A program made the translations under genes and the position numbers. From Streptomyces sp. NBC_00554 (GTDB lineage Bacteria > Actinomycetota > Actinomycetes > Streptomycetales > Streptomycetaceae): a stretch of 64,000 bases of DNA. The stretch lies in the NCBI RefSeq assembly GCF_041431135.1, contig NZ_CP107799.1, forward strand, positions 9,068,501-9,132,500, in the 5' to 3' direction. Shown one piece after another: positions 32,563-43,100 of the stretch. The notes beneath the pieces were generated by a model that was given only the letters and a program-made list of their open reading frames with translations, did not search any database and was not told where the DNA came from. The stretch's first letter is position 1, and every line of letters begins with the position of its first letter.

Positions 32563-34121
32563 CACTTGCCTCCTTCCGCTGCGGCTTCCGCCTCTGCCGT
32601 GGTCTGGGAGCGCGGATTGGGCGCGTCGACGGCCTCCGCCGTGGATTCCTCCTCCGCCGCGAGCGCCTCCGCGGCGAGCGCGGCCTCGTCCGCGGCCGGG
32701 ATGCTGTGCGCGAGCGTGGTGAAAGCGAGCCGCAGGTCGACGGGAGCGTCCTCGCCCTTCACCAGGGCCAGCGGCGCGAAGTGCCGGGCGATGCCCGCGG
32801 GGGCCTGGAGCAGCGGCTTTCGCGCGTCGTTCACGGGCCACTCGACGCTGCCGGTCGCGGTGCGGGCCGGGATGATCCAGTGGTCGCCGGTGCGATAGTT
32901 GCCGCCCTTGGCGAAGTACACCTCGACGCCGTCCTCGAGGGGCAGCCATTCGCCCTCCTCGACGCGGATCGCCCCGTCCCGCAGTCCGGCTGTGCGGCCC
33001 TTGCGCTTGGGGCCCGCCTGGTGGTCCCAGCGGCGCAGGAACGGGTGCAGGTGGGGCAGCCGTCCGACGCCGGGCTCCGGTTCGGCGGACAGCCGCACCC
33101 GGCGGCCCGGCAGGTCCAGCTCCTCGACCCGCAGCAGGGGGAGTGCCTCCAGGCGGGAGGCGTACGCGGTGTCGGTGAACTCCACCTGGTCGCCCACGTC
33201 CAGATCCAGCTTGTCGTCCTGGCCGAGCGAGGCCAACCGCACCCAGGTGCCGTCCAGTTCATCGACGGGGAAGACGACCGAGCCGTTCTCGCGCGACCAC
33301 TTGAACGTGGCGTCGGCGGCCGGTCCCCCGGCGTGCACCTCCACCCGGTAGAGCTGGTTCTCCGGGCCGCGGTAGCGGGCGTCCGGCTTGACCAGGCAAG
33401 GGTCCTCGTCCGCGTGGTCGGGCCGCTGGGCGCGGGCCGCGAGATTGGCGGAAGGGGCACTCCGGTCACGCGCCCACTGGAGGAACTTGGCGCTCACCTG
33501 CTCCTTGGTGGGGTCGGTCTCCTCCACGCCGAGCGCGGCGAGGGTCAGCGGCAGGACCTGCCAGACCACCTTCGAGCGGGCCGCCGTGTCCGGCATCGCC
33601 GAGCCGAGCGCCACCTCGCGCAGCGCCGGGTCCTCCGCAGCGGTGACCGCGCGCTCCCACACCGACAGATAGACCACGAAGGGAGCCTGGGCGGGTGACG
33701 GCAGCCGGTCGCCCGGCTTCTCCGGGTCACGGAAGCCGTCCGGCTGGTCCCAGTACGTCCAGAACGCGGGCGGCACCACGGCCTCCGCGCCATCGTCCGC
33801 GGCGTCCTCGTCCGGCACCGGCACGCCGAGCGCGGGCCGGTCCGCGTCGCACAGGATTCCGTCGACGTAGTAGCGGCCGCCGTAGATGTTCAGGGTGTCG
33901 ATGTCGTGCTTGCCGCCCACGTACTGGATGCGGAAGCCCGCGGCGTCGCGCGGCCCGCCGTGCCGGCCTATGAGGTCGGCGGCGAGCGTGCGCGCCCGGT
34001 GGAGCTCGATCGCGGTTTGCTCATTGGCGTCGGCGTCGAGCTGGACGCGGCCCTGCTGGGCGATGACCGCGGAATAGTGCCGCTCCGGACGGAACGTGGA
34101 GCGGGAGAGATCGGCGTGCAT
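32562..34121 (-). CDS. DUF6519 eCIS-associated protein
   Basis: This 519-aa protein starts MHADLSRSTFRPERHYSAVIAQQGRVQLDADANEQ. That start and the following YVGGKHDIDTLNIYGGRYYVDG match DUF6519 proteins encoded in eCIS and phage-like baseplate loci. The body is beta-rich, with internal WKFxx-type repeats, and the C-terminus is an Ala/Glu tail. Its function is unknown; the position at the baseplate end of the operon and the predicted beta structure suggest a fibre- or surface-related part. It lies 72 bp downstream of the split tail protein and overlaps the amidase gene by one base. Confidence 0.8.
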   Translation of the reverse strand: MHADLSRSTFRPERHYSAVIAQQGRVQLDADANEQTAIELHRARTLAADLIGRHGGPRDAAGFRIQYVGGKHDIDTLNIYGGRYYVDGILCDADRPALGVPVPDEDAADDGAEAVVPPAFWTYWDQPDGFRDPEKPGDRLPSPAQAPFVVYLSVWERAVTAAEDPALREVALGSAMPDTAARSKVVWQVLPLTLAALGVEETDPTKEQVSAKFLQWARDRSAPSANLAARAQRPDHADEDPCLVKPDARYRGPENQLYRVEVHAGGPAADATFKWSRENGSVVFPVDELDGTWVRLASLGQDDKLDLDVGDQVEFTDTAYASRLEALPLLRVEELDLPGRRVRLSAEPEPGVGRLPHLHPFLRRWDHQAGPKRKGRTAGLRDGAIRVEEGEWLPLEDGVEVYFAKGGNYRTGDHWIIPARTATGSVEWPVNDARKPLLQAPAGIARHFAPLALVKGEDAPVDLRLAFTTLAHSIPAADEAALAAEALAAEEESTAEAVDAPNPRSQTTAEAEAAAEGGK

Positions 34122-34193
34122 GAAGGGAGTCCCCCTGGTTCAGATGTGTGCGGGTGAGTCGGTTGTCGCGGTCGGATCAGGTCACGTATCGGC

Positions 34194-35036
34194 TCAGGTC
34201 ACGTAGAAGATCCCGGCGTCCGTGCCCGCGGGCGTGTACTGCGCGAGCCGCGCCCGCAGGCTGTCCTCGCGCTGCGGCCGGTACAGGTCGTGGAAGGCGC
34301 CCATCTCGGCGCCGTCCTGCGCGCCGCGCCGGATCTCCTGAGCGCAGCGGTCCGCCAACTGCCCGTACCAGGGCGTCCCGTAGCGCTCGGACGTGAACAG
34401 CGGCCGCACGCGCGCGGCCTCGCTGCGACCGGCCAGGTCCGGCTGGCAGCGGTACCTGCGTGGCGTACGCGAGCCGGCCGGGACGTACGAGAAGCGCATG
34501 CACCCGATGCCGCGCCGCGCCACGTGGAGCCGGCCGGTGAAGACCGAGTCCTCCGCGATCTCCACCGCGTGCGTGTGCACCTCGCCGATGACCGTGGTGC
34601 GGTGGGCGTGCAGGACGGCGTGGGCGTGCCGGCAGTCCGGGGCGGACAGGGCAGGGCGATCGCTCGCCGTGGCGTCCAGGACGCTGTCGCGGATGTGGAT
34701 GTCGAGCGGCTCCTCGGACACCTCGTCCCCGATGACCTCGATCGTGCCGAGGATGCTGTCCTCGATCTGCAGGCATGCAGTGGTGCGTTCCAGGACGAAG
34801 CTCGGCTCCTGCGGGGAGTGCGGCTCGCACTCGGGCTCCAGGGACCAGCCGGGCACGAGCGTCGAGTGGCGCAGGACGACCGCGCCCATCGGGCCCGTCA
34901 CATTGATGCCGCGTCCGGCGACGAGCAGTCCGTCGAGGACGATCCGCGGCCGCTCGCCCGGCGCGCAGTCCTCGGACACGGCACGGATGTTGAGCGCGTC
35001 CGGACGGTTGCTGTACCAGTCGAGGAGGCGGATCAC
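34194..35036 (-). CDS. eCIS tail protein, C-terminal beta-helix half (downstream of in-frame TGA)
   Basis: This 280-aa frame (GTG 35036; GGAGGG about 10 bp upstream) continues the reading frame of the preceding tail gene without any shift. The codons between the TGA at 35151-35153 and this GTG read GPEGVIEITHSGAYQEQLDF and onward, clearly homologous-looking coding sequence. The product has parallel-beta-helix-like rungs (LDGLLVAGRGINV, GAVVLRHSTLVPG, LQIEDSILGTIEV, IHIRDSVLDAT). In related eCIS loci, as I recall, this region is fused to the preceding gene. It may be made by readthrough of the TGA, by reinitiation at GTG 35036, or not at all if the TGA is a recent nonsense mutation or sequencing error. 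Confidence 0.65.
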   Translation of the reverse strand: MIRLLDWYSNRPDALNIRAVSEDCAPGERPRIVLDGLLVAGRGINVTGPMGAVVLRHSTLVPGWSLEPECEPHSPQEPSFVLERTTACLQIEDSILGTIEVIGDEVSEEPLDIHIRDSVLDATASDRPALSAPDCRHAHAVLHAHRTTVIGEVHTHAVEIAEDSVFTGRLHVARRGIGCMRFSYVPAGSRTPRRYRCQPDLAGRSEAARVRPLFTSERYGTPWYGQLADRCAQEIRRGAQDGAEMGAFHDLYRPQREDSLRARLAQYTPAGTDAGIFYVT

Positions 35037-35150
35037 CGGGCGGGTGCCCTCCGCAGCACGGACTTCGAGGCGGTCGCCTGGGTCGAGATCGAAGTCCAGC
35101 TGCTCCTGGTACGCGCCGCTGTGGGTGATCTCGATGACGCCCTCGGGCCC

Positions 35151-36335
35151 TCAGGTCCCGGCCCGCCGGTCGTGCTGCCAGGCCTGGTACGCGTCCATGA
35201 TCTGCCGGTACGTCTGCCCGGGTCCGACCCGGTAGAACGCGGCGTCCGGGCGCGCCGTGCGGTCCCGCGCGTACTCGCCGCCGCCCATGTCGGCGCCGAA
35301 CGCGTAGTGGTGGTCGACCCAGACGCCCTGCCGGGGCGCCGACCGTGCCCCGAACGCGATCCTCCCGAGCTCCGGATCGACCGCGACCTGTCCGCGCCCC
35401 GGCCGGTAGCGCCAGTCCGACAGGTCGGCCACCACGATGTCCGACGGCGGCACCGGCTTGTCCTCGCCGTCGCGGCGGATGACGAAACTCTTGCCGGGTC
35501 CGTAGTAGTCGGCGAGCCGGTCGTGGAGTTGGCGGCGCCGGATGAACGCCGGGACGTTGTCGATCGTCGCGATGTGCGTGGCCGACGGCTCCGGGACCGG
35601 CTTGGTGACCAGCGGGCTGTCGTTGCCGAGGATCGAGAAGGTGTAGAGGTTGCGGGCCCGGTCGATGCAGTACGCGGGGGAGGACGTCAGCGAGTGCGCC
35701 TTCAGCCGCCAGACGAAGAGGCCGACCCCGGCCGGGGTCGAACCTCCTTGCCTACGACGGGAGTTGGCGCTCCGGACGTCCACCGAGCGGGCCACCGTCC
35801 CGAAGGCGGAGCCCGCCAGGTCGAGCGCCGAACCGTCCCGTAGATCGGCGAGCCGCCCGCGTCGCTCACGGCCCGCACTCCCGGACCCGTACAGCTTGAC
35901 CGGCTGCTGGTGCGAGACGAGCCGCGACAGCTCGACCGCCCGCGACGGCCACTCGGCAACCTGCTCGCAGAGCTCTTCGAGCAGGTGCAGCGTGCCCTTG
36001 CGGCGCAGGTTCGCGACCGTGGCGGCCACATCGCGGCGCGGCGCGATCGCCTCCGTCAGCGCGGCCGAACTCCCGCCCCGCAGACCGTTGGTGAGAACCC
36101 GCTCGTAGCCGGGCAGCGTCCGATAGCCGACCAGGTCGCCGAGGTACGGCAGCACCCAGGGCGCCGCCGTCTCCACGAACAGGTCCTCATAACTCTGCTC
36201 GACCCCATTGCGTACGACGTCGATCTGCTCGGCCATCACCGCAAGCAGGGCGCGCAGCGGCTCGCCCTCGTCGGTGTCCCTGAGGCGGTGCCACTGGGGG
36301 AGCAGTTGAGCGAGCCCGTCCGGCTCCCTGGACAT
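35151..36335 (-). CDS. eCIS phage-tail protein (P2 gpI-like), ends at in-frame TGA
   Basis: This 394-aa product starts MSREPDGLAQLLPQWHRLRD (ATG 36335 overlaps the stop of the large baseplate gene as TGATG). The N-terminal part, with MAEQIDVVRNGVEQSYEDLFVETAAPWVLPYLGDLVGYRTL, matches the P2 gpI/TIGR02242-like tail protein that connects baseplate wedges to fibres. The C-terminus reaches YRQIMDAYQAWQHDRR and then stops at TGA 35153-35151, after which the same frame goes on for over 300 codons. The upstream part is probably functional as wedge/fibre connector; whether the C-terminal extension is made is unclear. Confidence 0.8.
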   Translation of the reverse strand: MSREPDGLAQLLPQWHRLRDTDEGEPLRALLAVMAEQIDVVRNGVEQSYEDLFVETAAPWVLPYLGDLVGYRTLPGYERVLTNGLRGGSSAALTEAIAPRRDVAATVANLRRKGTLHLLEELCEQVAEWPSRAVELSRLVSHQQPVKLYGSGSAGRERRGRLADLRDGSALDLAGSAFGTVARSVDVRSANSRRRQGGSTPAGVGLFVWRLKAHSLTSSPAYCIDRARNLYTFSILGNDSPLVTKPVPEPSATHIATIDNVPAFIRRRQLHDRLADYYGPGKSFVIRRDGEDKPVPPSDIVVADLSDWRYRPGRGQVAVDPELGRIAFGARSAPRQGVWVDHHYAFGADMGGGEYARDRTARPDAAFYRVGPGQTYRQIMDAYQAWQHDRRAGT

Positions 36336-39300
36336 CACTTGACCTCCGTCAGAATCAGGGTGTCCGCGGCCTTCGGCGTCAGCAGCGCGAGCTGTGCCGG
36401 GCGGATGCCGCGGAAGACGAACACCGAGCGGCCCTTGGCGAGGCGCCGGGTATCGGTGATGTCGGGGTTGAGGCGCAGGAGTTCGGCGAGCGGAACGCCG
36501 TGCCGGGCACAGATCGCCGACAGGGTCTCGCCGTCCTTCTTGCGCACGGTGTGGATCTTCTCGTCGTACGTCGCCTCGCGCGCCGGCACCGAGGACCTCG
36601 GCTCGCCGGGTGTGCCGAGCAGCCGCGTCAACTCCTGTGCGGTGGCGCCCGCGACGGCGGACGCGGAGATCCCGGTGAAGACATCGACGTCCATGTAGTC
36701 GACGCCCGGCACCGAATGCGCCGTCGCCAGGACCTCCGAGAGGCGTGCCGGGTGTCCCAACTCCCGCCCCTCGTAGCCGAGTCGGCGCAACAGGGCCCCT
36801 CGAAGGCGGGGTTCGACGACCTCCCAGGTGTGATCGGCCGCGAGCTTCACCTTCGCGGCTATCAGCAGCAGCACGAGCTCGCGCACGTCCACCCGGACGG
36901 GCAGTCGGGGATCGCCGTACTCGGTGAGCGAGCCACGCAGGGCGCGCAGTACGTCGGCGTCTTCGGCGATCGGAACATCGTCCGTGCCCGCGACCGTCAC
37001 GTGCAGCACGCGCCGCTGCCCGTCGAAGAGTTCGCGCGCCGCGGCCCGGCCGATCCCGGCGCGGGAGCGCGCGAAGTCCTCGTAGTCGGGCACGGACACC
37101 AGGCGGTCCAGGGCCGCGACGGAGAGGGGGACCGTGCGCCGCGTCAAGGCGGGACCGTCCGCGTCGGCGCCGCCCGTCGCCGGGCGCGGATTGGTCACCG
37201 CGGTGACGCCGAGCGGCCGGGTCAGCGCCTGGGTGACGCGTTGCGCGGCCACGTTCGCCGCCTTGCCGGTGCCGAAGCGGTAGCGGGCGCGTACGTTCTC
37301 GTGGCCGCTGGACAGGCGCGCGCCGTGCATACCGTCGCCGAACGTCACCGTCGTACGGCCGTCGCCGGTGGTGCCCGTGATGTAGACCCGGTCGCGCGGC
37401 CCGCGCCCTGCGAGGCTGTCGACCGCGTGCCAGAGCAGCCCGTCGACCCGGACCTCCAGGACGGGCGTGGCGCCCAGCGGAGTGTCCGACGCCATCCAGG
37501 TGAGCGGCGACTGCCACAGGGTGAACGTCTGGTTCGTGCGGTCGGCGTCGCCGCTGCCGATCGGCTCGTCCCGGCCCTCGCCGTGCGTCGCCTCCACCAC
37601 GTTGCCGAGGATCTTCACCGTCTCGCGCCGGTAGCGGTGTGCGAGATCGGCGGTCAGCGTCAGCTTCGTGTGGACGTGGTCGCCCGGGAGCTGAGGGTCG
37701 AGCGAGGGTTCGGCTGCCGCGATCACCACGACCTCGGTGGCCTCGACGCCGACGGTGCCGGGGATGTCGCCGCGCAGGCCGCTGACGATCAGGGTGCGGC
37801 CGGGCCGCAACCCGTCGTACAGCTCGGCGAGTTCGAGTTCGTTGCCGGACACGTCCTCGGCGAGCGGCTCGTCCGCCGTGCGCAGCGGCTCACCCGCCGC
37901 GTGCACGGTGGTGTCGCGAATGTGCGAGAGCAGTACGTCCTTGTCGTCCAACCACGGGTCGGCAAGGACGAGTTCGGTGCCGCGGCCGGTGATGCCGTAG
38001 TTGGTGTACGCGGCTGTGCGCACGGCCGTGACCTTCGTGGTGACGAGCTTGAACTTCTTGTCGCCGGGGTGTGCGTCGTCGTCGCCCTTGGCGGGCCGCT
38101 CGATCGCGACCCAGCTGCCGACGGTGATGCCGTCGTACACGGTGTCCAGCTGCACCACATGGCGGTCGGCGGGGGCCGGCCTCGTGGCGATGACGACTTC
38201 CACGGTGGGGGCGGTGGTGCCGACCGTGTAGCGAAGCGTCACCTCGTACTCGCCGTGCGTGAATCGCACCGGAACGTTGGGACTGAGCGGGATCTCCCTG
38301 GCCGCGCCGTTGTATATGCCGACGTTGACGACCCCTTCCGCGTCCGGGCGCGACACGAAGAGCGTGCGCTCGGGCAGGCCCGAGTGGAGGCGGGCCGTGA
38401 CGCCCGGCTCCTGGGAGTCGGTGGGGCGGCGGCTCAGCCAGTTCAGCTCGCGGTCCTGGCTGTTGCGGGTGGACAGCTCGACCTGGCCGGGGCCCAGGGG
38501 GAAACTCTCCGGCTGCGTGACCGGGAGCGTCCTCGCCCGCTGATCGGAGCTGCCGCCCTCGATGTACTGGAACTCGGCCGCCGTCGGCACCTTGCCCGCG
38601 GGGTCGAACACCACACGCATGCTGGTCAGGACAGCGCCCGTCAGCGGCCAGTCGGTGGTGCGGATCACCCGGCCGCGGTCGTCCTGGACCGGTTTCAAGG
38701 GGGCCGTCGCGCCGAAGGGGGTCGCCTTCGCGCGAAGGGCGAGCAGCTCGCGCAGGAGGTTCGGCGCGGTGGGCGCCGCCGCCTGCCGCCACGCCGGGTA
38801 GAGGGCCCCGAGTGCCGGATCGAGGGTCTTGAGCAGGCGTGCCGTGTCCGCGCCCGGAGTGGCGGCGAAGGTGCCTGTGCCCGAGGCGGGAGCCTTGCCG
38901 CTCAGCGCGGGGAGGAGGGCGGTGAGGGCCGCCAGCGCGGCTTCGTCCGGGCGGGGGAGCGGGGTGACGGTGGCGGTGCCCTGCTGCGATTGGCTAGCCG
39001 ATGGGTTCTCCTGCTGGTCTTCCGGTTGGGACGGGGCCAGCTCCCCGGCTCGTTCCGCGAGTTCGGCCAGCATCGCCTCCAACTGGGCGAACCAGTCGGC
39101 CACGTCCTCGTACGGTGTCGCCAGGACCTGCGCCTCGGCGAGACGTGCGAGGGGCTCGGTGAGAGCGGACATCAGTTGCTCCGGCGACTTCACGCCGTCC
39201 AGGCCGTCCCGCAGCGGAGTCAGCACCTGGTCGTCGAAGTCGTCGATCAGGCGGCTCACCGGCCGGGGGTTGGGTACCTCCGGCGTGGGCGGCTCGTCGC

Positions 39301-40153
39301 CCGGCACACCCGGAGCCGGTGGCTCGGTGGTCCAGCGGCGCACCTCGTCGAGCAGTTCCTTGAGGGTCGGCGGGGCCGACCGGGGCAGGCCGATCGCCGT
39401 GATCTCGTCGTCGCGGTCGATGCGTACGCGAGAGACGGGAAGCAACAGCCTTTCCCCGCCCGCCTGTTCACCGAAGACGAAGAGCAGCTGGTCTCCCGTC
39501 TGCAGGGAGTTCGCGGTGCCCTCGACGAAGAGTTCCGAGCGGCGCGTGAGGTCCTGAGGGGTGATCAGGGAGGGGCGCCTGCGGCGCAGTCGGAGTTCGT
39601 TCCAGTCCCAGCGGGCCGTGAGGTCCCGGCTGGTCTCGAACGTCTGCGACTCCTCGTCGGCCGACGCCGGGACGCTGTTGCTGCGCGCCCCACGGGGGAT
39701 GACGACGGGCAGGGTCTCGGCCCGTGGATCGCGGTCGAGGGTGTACGCGAGATGGGTGTTCGCGGCGACACCGGGACGCGGCCGGTGACCGACCAGGCGG
39801 CCGAGCAGCACCAGCGAGCGATGCTCGTTCGCGGTGCGCAGATAGGCCTCGTCGGCGATCCGCTCGGAGTGGAACGTCAGCAGGTCACCGAGGACGGCGG
39901 TCGCGTCGAGGAGGCCGAGCGCCGGGTCGTCCGGGGTGCGGACGGTCAGCCTGCCGAGCGCCGGGTAGGCGGGGGACGCCAGTCGGTCGTGCAGGGCGGA
40001 CAGGAAGGAGCCGTACTCGCCGACGCGGTAGTCGAGGGCGGTGCGGCCCGGCGGGTTGTGCGGCGCGGCGGGCGCCACCCGCTCGTCGTGACCGCCCGCG
40101 CAGGTCCCGGCACAGCCGCAACCGCAGTCCGGGGTGAGCTCGTCGCTCGTCAT
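36335..40153 (-). CDS. Putative eCIS baseplate assembly protein with C-terminal LysM-like domain
   Basis: This 1272-aa protein begins MTSDELTPDCGCGCAGTCAGG (Cys-rich start), then LDYRVGEYGSFLSALHDRLAS...LRTANEHRSLVLLGRLVGHRPRPGVAANTHLAYTL, a pattern of large Streptomyces eCIS baseplate proteins. A gpJ-like core near residues 1010-1200 (LPVRVDVRELVLLLIAAKVKL) and a LysM-like end (IHTVRKKDGETLSAICARHGVPLAELLRLNPDI) follow. It should be a baseplate wedge component. Its ATG overlaps the stop of the other large baseplate gene (ATGA), and its stop overlaps the tail-protein start. Confidence 0.85.
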   Translation of the reverse strand: MTSDELTPDCGCGCAGTCAGGHDERVAPAAPHNPPGRTALDYRVGEYGSFLSALHDRLASPAYPALGRLTVRTPDDPALGLLDATAVLGDLLTFHSERIADEAYLRTANEHRSLVLLGRLVGHRPRPGVAANTHLAYTLDRDPRAETLPVVIPRGARSNSVPASADEESQTFETSRDLTARWDWNELRLRRRRPSLITPQDLTRRSELFVEGTANSLQTGDQLLFVFGEQAGGERLLLPVSRVRIDRDDEITAIGLPRSAPPTLKELLDEVRRWTTEPPAPGVPGDEPPTPEVPNPRPVSRLIDDFDDQVLTPLRDGLDGVKSPEQLMSALTEPLARLAEAQVLATPYEDVADWFAQLEAMLAELAERAGELAPSQPEDQQENPSASQSQQGTATVTPLPRPDEAALAALTALLPALSGKAPASGTGTFAATPGADTARLLKTLDPALGALYPAWRQAAAPTAPNLLRELLALRAKATPFGATAPLKPVQDDRGRVIRTTDWPLTGAVLTSMRVVFDPAGKVPTAAEFQYIEGGSSDQRARTLPVTQPESFPLGPGQVELSTRNSQDRELNWLSRRPTDSQEPGVTARLHSGLPERTLFVSRPDAEGVVNVGIYNGAAREIPLSPNVPVRFTHGEYEVTLRYTVGTTAPTVEVVIATRPAPADRHVVQLDTVYDGITVGSWVAIERPAKGDDDAHPGDKKFKLVTTKVTAVRTAAYTNYGITGRGTELVLADPWLDDKDVLLSHIRDTTVHAAGEPLRTADEPLAEDVSGNELELAELYDGLRPGRTLIVSGLRGDIPGTVGVEATEVVVIAAAEPSLDPQLPGDHVHTKLTLTADLAHRYRRETVKILGNVVEATHGEGRDEPIGSGDADRTNQTFTLWQSPLTWMASDTPLGATPVLEVRVDGLLWHAVDSLAGRGPRDRVYITGTTGDGRTTVTFGDGMHGARLSSGHENVRARYRFGTGKAANVAAQRVTQALTRPLGVTAVTNPRPATGGADADGPALTRRTVPLSVAALDRLVSVPDYEDFARSRAGIGRAAARELFDGQRRVLHVTVAGTDDVPIAEDADVLRALRGSLTEYGDPRLPVRVDVRELVLLLIAAKVKLAADHTWEVVEPRLRGALLRRLGYEGRELGHPARLSEVLATAHSVPGVDYMDVDVFTGISASAVAGATAQELTRLLGTPGEPRSSVPAREATYDEKIHTVRKKDGETLSAICARHGVPLAELLRLNPDITDTRRLAKGRSVFVFRGIRPAQLALLTPKAADTLILTEVK

Positions 40154-43100
40154 CGGGCACCCCCAAGGGATATCGCCAGTCGGCCGTTCTCCGGCCGGTC
40201 GGGGTCGTTGTCGCAGATGGCGATCTCCAGCGGGCCGAGCCGCAGCACGCCGTCCTCCCTCTCTCCTCGGTCCTCTTCGAATAGCCGCCGCAGACGGGTG
40301 ACTTGAACGCTCTCCACGCCCTGGACGGCCGCCGCGACAGCGACCAGGCGGCTGAGCCTGACCGGCTCGCCGAATGTCAGCGCGTCGGGGTGGAAGAAGC
40401 CGAGCCGCCCTCCCGCGAGCCGGCCGCGGCCGAGTACGCGGTACAGCTCGGCCAGGATCTGCCCCTGCTGGTGTCCGGGCTGCGCGCACACCGTCAGCGC
40501 GATGTCGAGCGGCGCCTGCCGCGCGGGCTTCACCACCACGTCGTGGCCGATGCGCCGATAGGCCTCCAGGGACTGGGCCACCGCGTCGAGCAGCGCGGGC
40601 GCCGGGGCGCCGGTGCCGTGCGCGTCGATCGCGATGTGCGCCTCCTGGACGCTGCCCGTCCAGCGCAGCTCCGCCGCCGCCCGCTGCACCCCGGGCAGGG
40701 CCGAGGCGAGAGCGGCGTAGTCGTCGGCGGTCACGGCACGCAGCCGGGTGCGGCGCAGGTCCAGCGGCGCCAACTGGCGTACCTGGTCGATGGGTTCGGG
40801 CTCGGTGCCGCCGACTGCGGGGAGGGGATTGCGCACCCCGGCCACCGGTACCCCGGCCACCTGCACGTCGCCGCCATCGTCGTCGCGGCACAGCACCAGG
40901 TGGTTGATGGCCTCGGCGCCCACGTTGCCCGCGAGGCCGCCGCCCAGCCTGTAGTGGAGTTCCAGGCGTGCACTGGGGATGGGCTTCGCGCCGTGCCGTC
41001 CGTCGCCGAACCGCAGCGCGAGCCGCCCGTCGTCCTCCAGCTCACCCACGAAGTGCCGGTCGCGGGGCCCGCTTTCGAGCAGTTCGCGGCGCGGACTCCA
41101 GCGCAGCTCGCCCTCGTGGAGGCGTACGGCGGGAAGGGCGCGGCGTGCGTCCTGCGCGAGCCCGGCCGAGGCGGAACCCCGCAGGACCGGCTCCTCGGGG
41201 TGGATGCCCTCCGCGTACGCCGGGCCCCAACTGTGGGCGACCTCCCAGGCGATGTGGCCGTCGAGAACTGTTCCGGCGCGGGCGCGCGCGGTCAGCACCT
41301 CGATGCGGCGCAGCTTGGAGTCGAGCAACTGGTCGCTGCGGTAGAGGAGTTCGCGCAAGGCGCGGACCGGGTGCAGTCGCAGTTCGAACCGCTCCAGGAC
41401 CTTCAGGCCGTAGATCAGGGTCAGTTCGGCGATCTCCTCGTCACCGAGCCCGTCGCGGTCGCGGGCGCTGCGCCACAGCTCCACCAGACGCTGCTTCACC
41501 CGGCTGGGGATGGCGCCGATCCGCTCGGCCTGCCCTGACGAAACGGCCCCCGGGTCGGGGAACGGCACGGCCTGCACCACGGGCGAGCGGCCGAGCAGCG
41601 GCCGGAAGCGGGGCGCGATGCCCGGGTAGACGGACTGCGCGAGCAGCGTGCGCAGGGCCGCCGCCTGTGCGTACGCGGTGCCCGGCACGACGCGTTCCCG
41701 CCGCTGGCCCGCCAGTTCGAGGCCGAGCCCGGCACGTACGGTCGCGTCCTCGCCCACCACGTCGAACAGCTCGCGGACGTCGTCGGCGGTGAGCGCCTCG
41801 CCGCACTCCGCCTTGTCCGTCAGGGAGTTGATGAGCTTCGCGGTCGCGTTGCCCTCGTCGGGATTCCAGCAGCCGAAGGCGGGAGGGTCGCAGGGGACCA
41901 CGACGGCGGGCGCCGGCGGCACGGTCACGGTCTCCGGCAGGGTGCTGCCGCACCAGTGGACGGTACGGCCGTGGTCGACGAGGACCACGTTGCCGCGCGC
42001 CACACTGACGTCCTCGACCGGCGCGCAGTCGCGTCCGCCGCGCGTGGCCAGGCAGAGCGGGAAACGCAGCGCGTCCTCGGCGGCCCAGGTGACCTCCAGG
42101 ACCGGCTGGTCCTCGATGCGGTCGATGCCCGGCGTGACGGACGTGAGGCGCACCGCCTGCCGGTGGGAGGGGTCGGCGTCACCCGGAGTTCCGGTACGAG
42201 GTCCCTTCACCTCCTCCAGGACGAGCAAGTCACCGGCGCGCAGGCCGAGTTGGCGACCCTCGCAGGTCTCCGCGTCCCGCCACTCGTCGCGCAGGGTGAC
42301 CGCTGTCGCCCCCTTCGGCAGCGAGCACACGTCGCCGCCCCAGGTCCACAGCCGTATGGAGTTGTGCGCGGCGCGCAGTTCGAGGGGATCTCCGGCCGCG
42401 ACCGGCTCGAAGACCTCGACGCCGCCGCGCTCGGCCAGGTCGGCGAGGTCCCGGTCGTCGACCACAGTCCCGGGCGCCGGGCGGTCGTGCGGATCGACGG
42501 CGCGTATGTCGACGGAGGCGAAGCGGAACGTGCCCGCGGGCAGCGTGTGTTCACCGGCCGTCTCCACCGTCACGTACGCCCGCGCGGTGCAGCCGTCGTG
42601 CATCGCATAGTCGATGAGCCGGACATGACGGCGTACGGAGACCCGGCGGCGCGCGGTGTCGAGGTACGCCTCCGTGGCGATCGCGTCCTGCTGGTAGCTG
42701 ATCTGGTCGCCGGTGTAGGCGAGCAGCTCGACGAGCGTCATGCCCAGGTCGGCCGGGTTGCGCTCGATCCAGTCGGGCGTGGTGAGGGCCAGCCGGTCCA
42801 GGAGGAGCTTGCGGATGGTGTCGTAGTCGCGGGCCGTGTAGTCGACGACCGGCGTCAGCGGGAAGACGGGTTCCTCGACCACCCCGTCCGCGCAGTCGAA
42901 GGGCGTGGGACAGTCGGGCCGGAAGGCGAACGTTGCGCTGTGGTAGCGCTGGTCGAAGCCGCGGAAGGGCTCTGTGCCGGGCCGCCCGTACGGGTCGGTC
43001 TCGACGAGCGAGATCCGGTAGCGGGAGGTGTCGCCGGCCTTGTCGAGGGTGACGTACAGCCGGTCGTCGAGCTCGGGGTCCTCCTCGCGCTCCACGCTCA

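Noticed and set aside
34194..35036. Selenocysteine at the TGA in the tail gene
   Set aside because: No SECIS-like hairpin is evident just downstream, and tail proteins of this family are not known selenoproteins; nonsense mutation, readthrough or sequence error are simpler.
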